A stretch of 64,000 bases of DNA from Shewanella sp. CG12_big_fil_rev_8_21_14_0_65_47_15 (lineage in GTDB: Bacteria > Pseudomonadota > Gammaproteobacteria > Enterobacterales > Shewanellaceae), in NCBI RefSeq assembly GCF_002783505.1, contig NZ_PFGL01000070.1, forward strand, positions 32,806 through 96,805, read 5' to 3'. The notes under the pieces are model-generated. The model made no database searches, was not told the DNA's origin, and saw only the letters and a list, made by a program, of their open reading frames with translations. The position numbers and the translations under genes were made by a program. Within the stretch, counting starts at the first letter, position 1. Each line of letters begins with the position of its first letter. Shown here piece after piece: positions 42,535 through 54,149 of the stretch.

Positions 42535-43725
42535 ATGTCAACGTTAAAGCTTAACCCTTATTTCGGCGAATACGGCGGCATGTATGTGCCACAGATTTTA
42601 GTGCCAGCCCTTAAGCAATTAGAAACTGCCTTTGTGGAAGCCCAAGATGATGACGACTTTAAAGCCGAGTTTACCGATTTACTGAAAAACTACGCAGGTC
42701 GCCCAACGGCACTGACCTTAACCCGCAATTTAAGCCCTAATCCTATGGTGAAAATCTACCTTAAACGGGAAGATTTACTCCACGGTGGCGCCCATAAAAC
42801 GAACCAAGTGTTAGGCCAAGCTCTGCTGGCTAAACGCATGGGCAAAAAGGAAATTATTGCAGAAACTGGCGCTGGACAACACGGCGTTGCCACCGCCCTT
42901 GCCTGCGCACTGTTAGGCTTAAAATGTAAAGTCTATATGGGCGCGAAAGACGTTGCGCGCCAATCACCTAACGTATTTAGAATGCGGTTGATGGGTGCAG
43001 AAGTCATTCCTGTCACCTCAGGTTCTGCCACCTTAAAAGATGCCTGTAACGAGGCGATGCGCGACTGGTCCGGCAGCTACGAAAAGGCCCACTATTTACT
43101 CGGCACGGCCGCGGGGCCACATCCGTTCCCAACCATAGTGCGTGAATTCCAGCGCATGATTGGCGAAGAAACCAAGAAGCAAATGCTAGAACGTGAAGGT
43201 CGCCTGCCCGATGCGGTTATCGCCTGTGTGGGCGGCGGCTCCAACGCTATCGGCATGTTTGCCGACTTTATCGACGAGCCAAGTGTCGAACTGATCGGCG
43301 TCGAACCTGCGGGTAAAGGCATAGACACGCCGATGCACGGCGCGCCGCTTAAACACGGTAAGACAGGGATTTTCTTCGGCATGAAAGCGCCTTTGATGCA
43401 AGACAGCGAAGGTCAAATCGAAGAATCCTACTCAATTTCAGCCGGATTGGACTTCCCCTCCGTTGGCCCGCAGCACGCACATCTTAATGCCACAGGCCGC
43501 GCCCGTTATGAATCCGCCACCGACGATGAAGCCTTGGAAGCCTTCCAACAACTGGCTCGCTGTGAAGGGATTATCCCCGCATTGGAATCGGCACATGCAA
43601 TCGCCTATGCCGTCAAAATGGCGCGCGAGTGCACCAAGGAAACCATTTTAGTGGTCAATCTTTCCGGTCGTGGCGACAAAGATATTTTCACCGTTTCTGA
43701 CATTTTGAATGGTAAAGAGGAATAA
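42535..43725 (+). CDS. trpB: Tryptophan synthase beta chain
   Basis: [33 protein letters not shown] motif. Confidence 0.98.
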   Translation: MSTLKLNPYFGEYGGMYVPQILVPALKQLETAFVEAQDDDDFKAEFTDLLKNYAGRPTALTLTRNLSPNPMVKIYLKREDLLHGGAHKTNQVLGQALLAKRMGKKEIIAETGAGQHGVATALACALLGLKCKVYMGAKDVARQSPNVFRMRLMGAEVIPVTSGSATLKDACNEAMRDWSGSYEKAHYLLGTAAGPHPFPTIVREFQRMIGEETKKQMLEREGRLPDAVIACVGGGSNAIGMFADFIDEPSVELIGVEPAGKGIDTPMHGAPLKHGKTGIFFGMKAPLMQDSEGQIEESYSISAGLDFPSVGPQHAHLNATGRARYESATDDEALEAFQQLARCEGIIPALESAHAIAYAVKMARECTKETILVVNLSGRGDKDIFTVSDILNGKEE

Positions 43726-43730
43726 TAAAC

Positions 43731-44573
43731 ATGAGTGACACGTCTACAGCTAACGCTACAACTCAACCGCATGCAGGCCGTTACCAAACCACCTTTGCCA
43801 GACTCAAAACCGAAGGCCGTGGTGCTTTTGTCCCCTTCGTCACCCTTGGCGATCCTAGCCCTGAGTTATCGCTAAAAATTATCGATACCTTAGTGCAAAA
43901 CGGTGCCGATGCCTTAGAACTGGGCTTCCCGTTTTCCGATCCCTTGGCCGATGGCCCAGTGATCCAAGGCGCTAACCTGCGTTCTTTAGCCGCGGGCACG
44001 ACTCCAACGGCGTGTTTTGAAATGCTCACGCAAGTTCGTGCAAAATATCCAGAACTGCCAATCGGTTTGCTGCTGTATGCGAACTTAGTCTTTGCTAACG
44101 GCATAGATGCGTTTTACGCCAAGGCGCAGCACGCGGGTGTGGATTCAGTGCTTATCGCCGATGTGCCAGTGGAAGAATCCGCGCCCTTTAGCCAAGCCGC
44201 TAAAGCCCATGGTATTGCGCCGATTTTTATCGCGCCGCCCAATGCCGACAGTGAAACCCTTGAGCAAGTGAGTAAAAGCGGCGAAGGTTACACCTATCTC
44301 TTATCCCGCGCGGGGGTGACAGGCACAGACACCAAAGCGGGCGTGCCGGTGGAAGAAATTCTATCTCAGTTAAAGACCTTTAACGCGCCGCCACCGCTAC
44401 TCGGCTTTGGCATTGCCGAACCTTTACAGGTGAGCGAGGCCATCAAAGCGGGCGCTGCAGGGGCGATTTCAGGCTCTGCCGTAGTGAAAATCATCGAAAC
44501 CCACCAGCACGATGAAGCTAAACTACTTGCTGCCCTTGGGGAATTTACCCGCGCCATGAAGGCTGCAACCTAA
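43731..44573 (+). CDS. trpA: Tryptophan synthase alpha chain
   Basis: [47 protein letters not shown]. Confidence 0.98.
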   Translation: MSDTSTANATTQPHAGRYQTTFARLKTEGRGAFVPFVTLGDPSPELSLKIIDTLVQNGADALELGFPFSDPLADGPVIQGANLRSLAAGTTPTACFEMLTQVRAKYPELPIGLLLYANLVFANGIDAFYAKAQHAGVDSVLIADVPVEESAPFSQAAKAHGIAPIFIAPPNADSETLEQVSKSGEGYTYLLSRAGVTGTDTKAGVPVEEILSQLKTFNAPPPLLGFGIAEPLQVSEAIKAGAAGAISGSAVVKIIETHQHDEAKLLAALGEFTRAMKAAT

Positions 44574-44643
44574 ACTAACTGCGTATTTATTTAGTCACAG
44601 TTCCTCGGTAGCATGGATGCCTCGACAATAAAACGGACTTTTT

Positions 44644-44835
44644 ATGCAGTATCGGATCTATATTCTCGAACTCACGCCATGGGGCTGTGGATTTGAAGGG
44701 GAAGTGGCCGCCAAATGCGACAATGGCGCGCCTATTTGGTTTTACTACCAAGGCAGCGATCTGCAGGCAAAAGCGCGCTTTCCCCTTAACCAATGGGTGA
44801 CGGGCGAGCTTTGGGTCACCAATTGGCTTTATTAA
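44644..44835 (+). CDS. Small hypothetical protein (63 aa)
   Basis: ORF MQYRIYILELTPWGCGFEGEVAAKCDNGAPIWFYYQGSDLQAKARFPLNQWVTGELWVTNWLY, plausible folded composition, no family recognised. Confidence 0.5.
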   Translation: MQYRIYILELTPWGCGFEGEVAAKCDNGAPIWFYYQGSDLQAKARFPLNQWVTGELWVTNWLY

Positions 44836-45247
44836 GCTTTAATTCATGCCCTTATTGGCACAGTCCGCTTGATTCTTATGACTGCGTAACTTCGAGTAGT
44901 CGCTCACCCGTCATTCGTTTAATAAATTACCAAAGGGGATCCCATACCAGCTTCTAACCCTTTGCCCGATAGCGATTTACACTGGATTTACATTAACCTC
45001 TTCACAACACGCCTGCCGATTGAATTCGATATTATCTAAGTTCACATCCCTCCCAGATCGCATTGCCATAAAAAACACAACCTATTGATATACATGTATA
45101 AGCTAGAATTTTTACCCCATATACTTCGCTTTAAAGCCATCACACTCGATCTTGTCGGCCCTCGCTAAATCGACCACTAGGCATGCCATTAACCGCATAG
45201 ACACCGCTTATTCATAGGGAAAAAGTATTAATTTACCCTTATCACGC

Positions 45248-45268
45248 AAATGAGAACTGTTTGCATTT
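45248..45268 (+). promoter_or_regulatory. Fur-box-like palindrome upstream of siderophore operon
   Basis: aaatgagaactgtttgcattt resembles the Fur 7-1-7 consensus; lies upstream of an iron-uptake operon. Confidence 0.65.
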
Positions 45269-45480
45269 AAGTATTTTCACATGCTAATTTACTCGCCGTT
45301 GTCGGGACAGAGACAGCAGGAAAAATGGCCTAGGGACCGAGCTAAAAATAGCAAATTAACCACAGGAAATAGATAGTCAAACAGGCTATTCGGATTACTG
45401 CATTCACTTTAGTTTGCGTCCTTAGGTAACTGATTACTGGATCGGCAACACGCAACAGCATGCTGCCAAAGGAGGCGTAA

Positions 45481-46986
45481 GTGACTACTCAACAAAGGGA
45501 AATTGATCGCGAAATCTTCGATCTACTCGGCATAGGCATTGGTCCATTCAATCTTGGCCTCGCCGCCCTATCAGAACCTATCGACGGCTTTAACTGCTTA
45601 TTTTTAGATGCAAAAACCAGCTTTGACTGGCACCCAGGCATGCTACTCAAATCCTCAAGACTGCAAACCCCCTTTATGTCGGATCTGGTGACTATGGCCG
45701 ATCCCACCAGCCGTTACAGCTACCTTAATTTTGCCAAAAAGACGGGCAGGCTCTATCCCTTTTATATTCGCGAAAATTTCTTTTTACCCCGCCACGAATA
45801 CAACTTGTATTGCCAATGGGTGAGCCAACAACTCAGCAATCTTAAATTTGGTTTTAAGGTCACTCAAGTGAATTACAACGCCGGTGAAGGTATTTATCGC
45901 GTCACAGGTTTTGATAGACGCAGTGGTAAAACCCATACCTATCAGTGCCGAAAGCTAGTGTTAGGCACTGGTACTGAGCCTTATCTGCCAAAGGATTGCC
46001 CCATTCAAGATCCACGGGTCATGCATACCGCCAGCTATATGCAGCAAAAAACCTACCTGCAGAGTCAGAGTGCCATCACAGTGATTGGCAGCGGCCAAAG
46101 TGCGGCGGAAGTGTTTTACGATCTACTGCAAGACATTGATACCTATGGCTATCAACTCAATTGGATGACGCGTTCCGCACGTTTTTATCCCTTGGAATAC
46201 ACTAAGTTGACGTTGGAGATGACCTCGCCGGATTATGTCGATTACTTCCACGAATTAGCACCGGAAAAACGCTGTGTGTTGATCGCCAGTCAAAAATCGC
46301 TCTACAAGGGCATTAATGCGGAGCTTATCAACGACATCTATGACTTGTTATATCAAAAACGCTTGATTGCGGATTTCCAGTGCCAATTGATGACCAATGT
46401 GGCGTTAACTCGTATTCAAACTGACCCAGATGCACTCAAGTTACATTTCCAGCATCAAGAGCAAGATACCCCTTTGAGCCAAACCACGGGTGCTGTGGTA
46501 TTAGGCACTGGCTACCACTATCGTTTACCCGAGTTTATCAGTGGTATTAAGCAACAGATCGAGTTCGATGACGCCGGACAACTTGAGGTGCAACGCGACT
46601 ACAGCATAGATATTCGCGGGGATATTTTTGTCCAAAATGTGGGTTTGCATACCCATGGGGTCAGCTCACCGGATCTTGGCATGGGCTGTTATCGCAACGG
46701 CATTATATTAAAGGCCGTGCTCGGCTACGCGCCCTACCACATTGAGGAACATATCGCCTTTCAAACCTTCGATCCGGCCAAACTTGCCAATCATCAGCCC
46801 TGCGGCGCCCATGCGATTAATAGACTGGATCTTAATCCTAAATATGTCCCTAAGACGTCGCCGCATAGCAATACCGCTGGTGCACCGCAGCATCTCTACC
46901 CAACCCAAACACCGACTTCAAGTATGAACGCAGGCGCGGGAACCAATATGTCGGTCTTGATGGCGCCAAACAAGGAGGCGCAATAA
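45481..46986 (+). CDS. pubA: Lysine/ornithine (putrescine-type) N-monooxygenase, putrebactin/alcaligin-type biosynthesis
   Basis: DLLGIGIGPFNLGLAALSEP; VIGSGQSAAEVFYDLL; GTG start with aaaggaggcgtaa SD. Confidence 0.9.
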   Translation: MTTQQREIDREIFDLLGIGIGPFNLGLAALSEPIDGFNCLFLDAKTSFDWHPGMLLKSSRLQTPFMSDLVTMADPTSRYSYLNFAKKTGRLYPFYIRENFFLPRHEYNLYCQWVSQQLSNLKFGFKVTQVNYNAGEGIYRVTGFDRRSGKTHTYQCRKLVLGTGTEPYLPKDCPIQDPRVMHTASYMQQKTYLQSQSAITVIGSGQSAAEVFYDLLQDIDTYGYQLNWMTRSARFYPLEYTKLTLEMTSPDYVDYFHELAPEKRCVLIASQKSLYKGINAELINDIYDLLYQKRLIADFQCQLMTNVALTRIQTDPDALKLHFQHQEQDTPLSQTTGAVVLGTGYHYRLPEFISGIKQQIEFDDAGQLEVQRDYSIDIRGDIFVQNVGLHTHGVSSPDLGMGCYRNGIILKAVLGYAPYHIEEHIAFQTFDPAKLANHQPCGAHAINRLDLNPKYVPKTSPHSNTAGAPQHLYPTQTPTSSMNAGAGTNMSVLMAPNKEAQ

Positions 46987-47666
46987 TGGCGAGTCATTCC
47001 AGTGACCATTGTTTAACGCAGCTATGTTTAACGCAGCTATCAACGATGACAAGCATCAATGGTTTCCAGTTCAGAGCGTTAGATCTCAAGCAAGACATAC
47101 CAACACTCCAGTCTTGGTTTAACCAAGACTATGCCAAGTTTTGGGGCATGCAGGGCTTGAATCTCGCCGCCATAGAGAACCTCATGGCAGCCACGCAGCA
47201 CAAGTTTGCCTTGATAGGTGAGTGGCAGGGTAAAGCGCTCTTTATGGTGGAACTCTACGATCCCGCCCACGATGAAGTCGGTCAGCACTATCCTGTTGCG
47301 CCGGGGGATTGCGGTATGCACCTCATTATCGCGCCGCCCGATGGTAACCCCATCAGCGGCTTATCCTTCAAAGTGATGGATGCAATAACGCAGCTCGTAC
47401 TGGAAAAACTGGCCTTTAATCGCCTAGTGGTTGAACCCGATCAACTCAATGGCAAAATTCATCGCTTAAATAGCCGAGTGGGCATTCGCTATGAAAAGGC
47501 GATTCAATTAAGCACTAAGGCTGCTTACCTCGGATTTTGCACTGCGGCCGATCGCCAGCAGGCATCGAGCACGCCCTCTTCGACAGACTTAGCCCAGACA
47601 AGCTCAGCGCTGCCAAGCTCGTTCAAAGCGCCCGCAACCTCCCCCATAACATTATCCACTCTTTAG
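46986..47666 (+). CDS. pubB: GNAT-family N-hydroxydiamine acyltransferase (IucB/AlcB-like)
   Basis: FNQDYAKFWGMQG; PGDCGMHLIIAPP; NRLVVEPDQLNGKIHRLNSRVGI. Confidence 0.88.
   Translation: MASHSSDHCLTQLCLTQLSTMTSINGFQFRALDLKQDIPTLQSWFNQDYAKFWGMQGLNLAAIENLMAATQHKFALIGEWQGKALFMVELYDPAHDEVGQHYPVAPGDCGMHLIIAPPDGNPISGLSFKVMDAITQLVLEKLAFNRLVVEPDQLNGKIHRLNSRVGIRYEKAIQLSTKAAYLGFCTAADRQQASSTPSSTDLAQTSSALPSSFKAPATSPITLSTL
47011..47040 (+). repeat. Two tandem copies of 15-bp gtttaacgcagctat
   Basis: Direct read: gtttaacgcagctatgtttaacgcagctat. Confidence 0.95.
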
Positions 47667-47675
47667 GTGAACTAG

Positions 47676-49604
47676 ATGAACTTACCCACAAAAGCCTTAT
47701 TAATTAATCCATTGCCAACGCAGGATCATCAAACTCACGCAGCGGCGACTCAACTCAATCCAACGCTGTCATCAACCTCGACTTCTCTGCCGGAGCATTT
47801 GAGCCCCGCCTATTGGCAAGCGGCGAATCGGCATTTAGTGAAGAAAATCCTCTGCGAATTCACCCATGAGAAGATCATCACGCCGACGCTTTACGGGCAA
47901 CAAGCGGGGCTTAACCACTATGAATTGCGCCTCAAAGACAGCACTTACTATTTTAGTGCGCGGCACTATCAGCTCGATCATCTCGCGATTGATACAGATT
48001 CCATTCGCGTTTCTAACGCGGGCAAAGAGCAAGCACTCGATGCGATGTCGCTGATCATTTCCCTTAAAAATGACTTAGGGATCGGCGAAACCTTACTGCC
48101 TACCTATTTAGAGGAAATCACTAGCACTCTCTACAGCAAGGCGTACAAGTTAGCGCATCAGGCGATCCCCGCAGCCACACTGGCGCGAGCCGATTATCAG
48201 AGCATAGAAGCGGGTATGACTGAGGGTCATCCGGTGTTTATTGCCAATAACGGCCGGATTGGTTTCGATATGCAGGATTATCGTCAATTTGCCCCAGAAA
48301 GCGCGATGCCGATGCAGTTAGTCTGGCTTGGCGTGCGCAAGAGCAAAACCACGTTTGCCGCCCTCGAAAACTTGAGTCACGACGCGTTACTAAAAGCTGA
48401 GCTTGGCCAGCAGTTCACTGATTTTCAGCAGCATCTTAAAACCCAGCAGCATGATCCGCAGGACTTCTACTTTATGCCAGTGCATCCTTGGCAGTGGCGT
48501 GAAAAAATCGCCCGCGTCTTTGCCGGCGACATAGCCCGTGGCGATCTGGTTTATCTTGGTGAAGGCAGCGAGCAATACCAAGTGCAGCAATCGATACGCA
48601 CTTTCTTCAATCTTGCATCGCCGCAAAAGTGCTACGTCAAAACCGCACTTTCTATCTTAAACATGGGCTTTATGCGCGGTCTATCGCCCCTTTACATGAG
48701 CTGCACACCGCAAATAAATGCGTGGGTGGCGAACTTGGTTGAGAGTGACCCTTACTTTACTCAGCAAGGGTTTGTGATCCTTAAAGAAATTGCCGCCATA
48801 GGTTACCACCACCGTTATTACGAGCAGGCGCTCACCCAAGACAGCGCCTACAAGAAAATGCTCTCGGCACTGTGGCGTGAAAGCCCACTGCCGCACATTG
48901 AGCCTAAGCAAAATCTGATGACCATGGCAGCGCTACTGCACACGGATCATGAAGATAAGGCGCTGGTTGCAGCCTTAATTGCCGCCTCTGGCTTACCTGC
49001 AAAGGATTGGGTGAGTCGCTACTTAAACCTGTATTTATCGCCGCTGTTACATGCGTTTTTTGCCTACGATCTGGTCTTTATGCCCCATGGTGAAAACCTG
49101 ATCTTAGTGCTGGATGAATATGTGCCGGTCAAGATTTTGATGAAAGACATAGGCGAAGAAGTCGCGGTACTCAATGGCGCTTCGCCGCTGCCTGATGATG
49201 TAAAACGCCTTGCGGTGAGCCTTGAAGAAGAGATGAAGCTTAACTACATCTTACTGGATATTTTTGACTGTATTTTCCGCTATTTAGCACCGCTGCTCGA
49301 TGAGCAAACCAGCGTCAGTGAAGGCCAATTCTGGGAGTTAGTGGCTGACAATGTACGTGACTACCAAGCCCAGCATCCACATTTGGCCGCCAAATTTGCC
49401 CAATACGATCTGTTTAAGGACAGCTTTGTACGCACCTGCCTTAATCGTATCCAATTGAATAACAACCAGCAAATGATAGACCTTGCCGACAGGGAGAAAA
49501 ACCTGCGTTTCGCCGGCGGCATCGACAATCCCTTGGCGGCCTTTAGACAAAGCCATGTCTTTAAGCGCCCCAAACTTGGCAGCGCTGAGTCTAAAACACG
49601 TTAA
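47676..49604 (+). CDS. pubC: IucA/IucC family NIS siderophore synthetase
   Basis: [54 protein letters not shown]. Confidence 0.92.
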   Translation: MNLPTKALLINPLPTQDHQTHAAATQLNPTLSSTSTSLPEHLSPAYWQAANRHLVKKILCEFTHEKIITPTLYGQQAGLNHYELRLKDSTYYFSARHYQLDHLAIDTDSIRVSNAGKEQALDAMSLIISLKNDLGIGETLLPTYLEEITSTLYSKAYKLAHQAIPAATLARADYQSIEAGMTEGHPVFIANNGRIGFDMQDYRQFAPESAMPMQLVWLGVRKSKTTFAALENLSHDALLKAELGQQFTDFQQHLKTQQHDPQDFYFMPVHPWQWREKIARVFAGDIARGDLVYLGEGSEQYQVQQSIRTFFNLASPQKCYVKTALSILNMGFMRGLSPLYMSCTPQINAWVANLVESDPYFTQQGFVILKEIAAIGYHHRYYEQALTQDSAYKKMLSALWRESPLPHIEPKQNLMTMAALLHTDHEDKALVAALIAASGLPAKDWVSRYLNLYLSPLLHAFFAYDLVFMPHGENLILVLDEYVPVKILMKDIGEEVAVLNGASPLPDDVKRLAVSLEEEMKLNYILLDIFDCIFRYLAPLLDEQTSVSEGQFWELVADNVRDYQAQHPHLAAKFAQYDLFKDSFVRTCLNRIQLNNNQQMIDLADREKNLRFAGGIDNPLAAFRQSHVFKRPKLGSAESKTR

Positions 49605-49697
49605 CGCGCAACAAAGCAAATAGACCCGACACTTTCTGAAACTTGACGAAACCTTAGTGTGGGCCAATGTTGGCCCGCCTTATTTAACCCAAGCTAA

Positions 49698-51923
49698 ATG
49701 GAATTAACGATCAATATTATGAAGACTTTCCCTCTCTCCAGCATCGCACTCGTCTGCAGACAAGCCCTAGTTAACCCGAAGCTATTGCTGTGCTCAGCCA
49801 TGTTAGCCACGGTTCCCCATGCCACAGCTGACACAGTCGATGCGGATAGTAAAACCAAGAAACACCAGAAAGAGATTGAAATCATCAATGTCATTGGCGC
49901 TAAGGATTTACACGACAATCGCTATAAAACCCAAGCGATGAACACGGCGACAGGGCTCGATTTATCCTATTTAGAAACGCCGCAGTCGGTCACGTCTATC
50001 ACCCGTCAAATGATGAACGATCAACAGCTTAATAGCGTGATTGATGCCATGACCAGTGTCGCAGGCATCAATGCCCGCCCAATGGATAACGACAGATACA
50101 GCATTAGTGCCCGCGGCATTGCCGTGACCAGCATCTTGTACGATGGTGTGCCCACCACCTACGATACCCGCTTCAACTATGGCGATAATCTCATCGACAC
50201 CGCCATCTATGAGCGAGTAGAAGTGGTACGCGGCGCGACGGGACTCATGACGGGAGCGGGCAATCCCTCGGCGGCCATTAACCTTATCCGTAAACGCCCG
50301 ACCCAAGAGTTTATGGGCAACACCTCGTTAAGTGTAGGCTCATGGAATAATGTGCGCGGTATGGTCGATGTTTCCAACGGCTTAAATGATTCGGGTTCTG
50401 TGCGTGGTCGCGTGGTGGCCGCCTATCAGGATAAAGATTCATTCCAAGACAGATACGAGCAGCAGCGCACCACGTTATACGGCATAGTCGAAACCGATAT
50501 TGGCGATAGCACAATGTTCACCCTAGGTGTCGATTATCAAGATGCCACACCGAGCGGCACTATGTCGGGCGGTTTACCGCTATTTTACAGTGATGGCAGC
50601 CGCACTAATTATGATCGTGCCACTTCAACGGCGCCCGATTGGGGCTCGGCGCATACCCAAGGCCTCAACACCTTTGCGAGTCTCGAGCACAGATTAGATA
50701 ACGGTTGGAACCTAAAAGGCACTTACACCTATGGCGATAACTCATTGGAGTTCGATGTGCTATGGGCCACGGGATATCCTGATCCTATGACTAATATCGG
50801 CGCAACAGCAGGCTCTATCGCCTATGTCGACGGCAGTCGTACCCAACACAATGTGGATTTGCGCGCAGAAGGACAATACCAACTCTTTGGTCAGGAACAT
50901 CAATTGATGTTTGGCTGGAATGGTCAGCGACAAGAGTTCGCCAATCCCTATTATTACCCCACTGCTGCAGTACCACCACTGGGGGATTTTCGCGATCCGA
51001 ACTTCCAATATCCAAAACCTCAATGGCAGGAAACCTATACCACGGGTTCATTTGGCGAAACCAAACAGAGCGCCGCCTATGTAGCGACTCAGCTTAATCT
51101 CAGCGATGCTTTAGCCGTCCTAGTCGGATTGCGCCTCAATGAGTGGAAAACCGATCAAGATAACTTTAAAAGCCTATACAATTTCAACATCAGTAACGAA
51201 CTCACTACTTACTTAGGTCTCACTTACGCCCTGACCGAGCAGTACTCACTCTACGCCAGTTATACCGACATTTTTGCGCCGCAAACTAAGCAAAGAATCG
51301 ATAAAAGCTACCTAGATCCGGTCAAGGGGAAAAACTACGAAGGCGGGATTAAGGCGAGCCTGTTCGATGAAGCTTTAGATATGTCGCTGTCGGTGTTTGA
51401 GATCAGACAAGACAATGTCGGAGTCAGCACTGGCAATGTGATCCCAGGAACAACAACGCAAGTGTATGAAGGCGTAAACGGCACTAAAACTCAAGGATTT
51501 GAGTTTGAATCGACGGGTAAAATCACCGATGACTGGAATGTTTACTTAGGCTACACCCAGTTCACCACCGAAGATCCTGAGGGCAAACGCATCAATACCA
51601 CCTCACCACGTCAGCAGTTAAAACTCTTCACCACTTATACCTTTGGTGGTGATTGGCATAAATTGCAAATTGGTGCAGGGGTTAACTGGCAGAGCCGAGT
51701 CTACCAAACGGTTAATTCGCCACTGGGCAAAGTCGAAGTAGAGCAAGGCTCCTATGCACTGGCGAGTCTGATGGCAAGTTACGCCTTCACCGAGCAGCTT
51801 AAGCTTAGCGCCAACCTGCACAACGCCTTAGATAAAAGCTACTACAGCCAAGTCGGTCAATACAGCCAATTCCAATACGGTACGCCGCGCAGTGCCAGCT
51901 TAACCTTAGGCTATCGCTTCTAG
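49698..51923 (+). CDS. TonB-dependent ferrisiderophore receptor
   Basis: Plug ETPQSVTSITRQMMNDQQLNSVIDAM; RGATGLMTGAGNPSAAINLIRKRPT; C-terminal SASLTLGYRF. Confidence 0.94.
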   Translation: MELTINIMKTFPLSSIALVCRQALVNPKLLLCSAMLATVPHATADTVDADSKTKKHQKEIEIINVIGAKDLHDNRYKTQAMNTATGLDLSYLETPQSVTSITRQMMNDQQLNSVIDAMTSVAGINARPMDNDRYSISARGIAVTSILYDGVPTTYDTRFNYGDNLIDTAIYERVEVVRGATGLMTGAGNPSAAINLIRKRPTQEFMGNTSLSVGSWNNVRGMVDVSNGLNDSGSVRGRVVAAYQDKDSFQDRYEQQRTTLYGIVETDIGDSTMFTLGVDYQDATPSGTMSGGLPLFYSDGSRTNYDRATSTAPDWGSAHTQGLNTFASLEHRLDNGWNLKGTYTYGDNSLEFDVLWATGYPDPMTNIGATAGSIAYVDGSRTQHNVDLRAEGQYQLFGQEHQLMFGWNGQRQEFANPYYYPTAAVPPLGDFRDPNFQYPKPQWQETYTTGSFGETKQSAAYVATQLNLSDALAVLVGLRLNEWKTDQDNFKSLYNFNISNELTTYLGLTYALTEQYSLYASYTDIFAPQTKQRIDKSYLDPVKGKNYEGGIKASLFDEALDMSLSVFEIRQDNVGVSTGNVIPGTTTQVYEGVNGTKTQGFEFESTGKITDDWNVYLGYTQFTTEDPEGKRINTTSPRQQLKLFTTYTFGGDWHKLQIGAGVNWQSRVYQTVNSPLGKVEVEQGSYALASLMASYAFTEQLKLSANLHNALDKSYYSQVGQYSQFQYGTPRSASLTLGYRF

Positions 51924-51932
51924 AGAAGGCTT

Positions 51933-52010
51933 TTATTGATAAGTTCGAAAACCCTTATGAGCCCAAATCTTGGGCTCACAAGGTCCTAATTTATATGAAC
52001 TTATCAATAA
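51933..52010. repeat. Nested inverted repeat (14-bp perfect outer arms, 8-bp inner arms)
   Basis: TTATTGATAAGTTC (51933-51946) / GAACTTATCAATAA (51997-52010), enclosing gagcccaa-atc-ttgggctc (51959-51977). Confidence 0.8.
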
Positions 52011-52064
52011 TAGCTGGGCTTATCAATAACCGCGACAATCAATCACAGCCATTAAGGAGTCACT

Positions 52065-53171
52065 ATGGCAAGCCAACGGGGAGACACCAGACTGCAACGA
52101 TTGCGCGATACCTCGCCAAGCCAAGACGCGTTGAATCAAACCATTTTGACACTCAATCGGCTGTTACATGAGCGGGCGCCCTTCTATGGCGAACACCTTA
52201 GCGCAACGTCCTCACCCACGGGACTCAGTTTCGATGAATGGAGCTGCGCCGATACCTATCAAACACTGCTAGCGCGTTTTGCCATAGCGCACCCTAGCGC
52301 CGAAACTCAGACTGAAACTAAAACCGAAAACGAAACCGAGACGGATAAAACAGCTGCAACCAGCCGAACGCCTGCTTTCGCCAGTAAAAGCGCTGCGACA
52401 AATCGAAAAGACACTCGCAAAGCGCTGCATTCACTTTGGGGCCAATGGTATTTCGGCCTCTTAGTTCCGCCTATGATGGAGTGGATTTTCAACGCTCCAC
52501 AAACTGACTTAGAGTCTATCCACTGGCAGCCACAGTCCGTTTTTATGCAGCTACACCCCAGTGGCCGAGTGGCAAAATTTGAATTTAACATCCCAAAGCA
52601 CCAGCCAAGTACCGCTTTGACTTTTAAACAACATCACGGCATAGAACCACTTTGCCAAACCAACACTAAGCCATGTATCAACACAGACACTGAGGTACAT
52701 TCGCCATTAAGCCCATTGATGCTACAAGTTGAAAAAGAACTCGCCCTACAAGGCCTTATCTTAAACTTACTGCAACCGAGTGTTGAGCGCCTGCTCACCC
52801 TAAGCCCTGTACCCGCTAAATTATATTGGAGTCACTTAGGCTATCTGATCCACTGGTATCTTGGGGAATTAGGACTCACTAAGCAGCACAGCCAGCAACT
52901 GAAACAAGCCCTGTTTCGCCGCGCGACCTTTTTAGATGGCAGCACCAATCCACTGTATAACAGCATTAACTTACTTATCGAACCTGCGCAAAGCAGTGCA
53001 GATTCGAGCAAAGACTCAAGCGTAAAAACGAGCACAACATTGAGCTCAACACCGAGCCCCAAAATCCACTGCATTCGCCGCACTTGCTGTTTAAGGTATC
53101 AACTCGCCAATACGGGCCAATGCCAGGATTGCCCTCTTATGCAACGCACCAAAGAAAAAATGCGGGCTTAG
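52065..53171 (+). CDS. FhuF-like siderophore-iron reductase (2Fe-2S)
   Basis: C-terminal RRTCCLRYQLANTGQCQDCPLM (CCx10CxxC); position in siderophore operon. Confidence 0.85.
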   Translation: MASQRGDTRLQRLRDTSPSQDALNQTILTLNRLLHERAPFYGEHLSATSSPTGLSFDEWSCADTYQTLLARFAIAHPSAETQTETKTENETETDKTAATSRTPAFASKSAATNRKDTRKALHSLWGQWYFGLLVPPMMEWIFNAPQTDLESIHWQPQSVFMQLHPSGRVAKFEFNIPKHQPSTALTFKQHHGIEPLCQTNTKPCINTDTEVHSPLSPLMLQVEKELALQGLILNLLQPSVERLLTLSPVPAKLYWSHLGYLIHWYLGELGLTKQHSQQLKQALFRRATFLDGSTNPLYNSINLLIEPAQSSADSSKDSSVKTSTTLSSTPSPKIHCIRRTCCLRYQLANTGQCQDCPLMQRTKEKMRA

Positions 53172-53304
53172 CAATTTGAAACCACTATTTAGCATCAAGA
53201 TTAGACGGTTTCACGGGCAAGATCGCAATCGATGCCTATGATGGCTTTTTCCCTCTAGTCTCGCGTGCTACACTCAAGCCCTCGTCTCTTTATCACGATT
53301 ATTT

Positions 53305-53850
53305 ATGAAACAACTGCTTGATTTTCTGCCACTCGTTATCTTTTTTGCCGTTTATAAATTTTTTGATATTTATATTGCCAGTGGTGCCTTGATCGCCGCA
53401 ACGGCACTGCAATTGATCGTGACCTATGCACTATACAAAAAGCTAGAAAAGATGCACCTGATCACTTTTGCTATGGTGACTGTATTTGGCACTCTCACCT
53501 TAGTCTTCCACGACGATGCCTTTATTAAGTGGAAAGTCACCATTATTTATGCTTTATTTGCCATAGCCTTAGCCACTAGCCAAATTCTGAATAAGTCGAT
53601 ACTAAAGTCGATGTTAGGCAAAGAAATGCAAGTAGACGATAGAATTTGGGCCCATGTGACTTGGTACTGGGTGGTCTTTTTTGCCATCTGCGGCCTAGTG
53701 AATATCTACGTCGCCTTTAGCTTACCGTTAGAAACTTGGGTGAATTTTAAGGTGTTTGGCCTCACCGCCTTAACCTTACTCAATACTGTAATAACTGTAT
53801 TCTACCTTTATAAACACCTTCCCGAAGATCAACGAAAGGAACTCAAATAA
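53305..53850 (+). CDS. yciB: Septation/inner-membrane protein YciB (IspZ)
   Basis: [34 protein letters not shown]. Confidence 0.96.
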   Translation: MKQLLDFLPLVIFFAVYKFFDIYIASGALIAATALQLIVTYALYKKLEKMHLITFAMVTVFGTLTLVFHDDAFIKWKVTIIYALFAIALATSQILNKSILKSMLGKEMQVDDRIWAHVTWYWVVFFAICGLVNIYVAFSLPLETWVNFKVFGLTALTLLNTVITVFYLYKHLPEDQRKELK

Positions 53851-54149
53851 TGTGGTATATGATTTCAGCTCAAGATGTTGAAAACAGTTTAGAAAAGCGT
53901 TTAGCCGCCCGCCCAGCCCACTTAGCTCGCTTACAAGAATTGGCCGATGAGGGGCGTTTATTGATTGCTGGCCCACACCCAGCCATAGACAGTGAAAATC
54001 CTGGCGATGCTGGATTTAGCGGCTCTTTAGTGGTGGCAGATTTTGATTCTCTAGCGACCGCACAAGCCTGGGCCGATGCGGATCCTTACTTTGCTGCGGG
54101 TGTTTATCACAGCGTTGTGGTGAAACCCTTTAAGCGAGTTCTGCCTTGA
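53850..54149 (+). CDS. yciI: YciI family protein
   Basis: [38 protein letters not shown]. Confidence 0.95.
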   Translation: MWYMISAQDVENSLEKRLAARPAHLARLQELADEGRLLIAGPHPAIDSENPGDAGFSGSLVVADFDSLATAQAWADADPYFAAGVYHSVVVKPFKRVLP

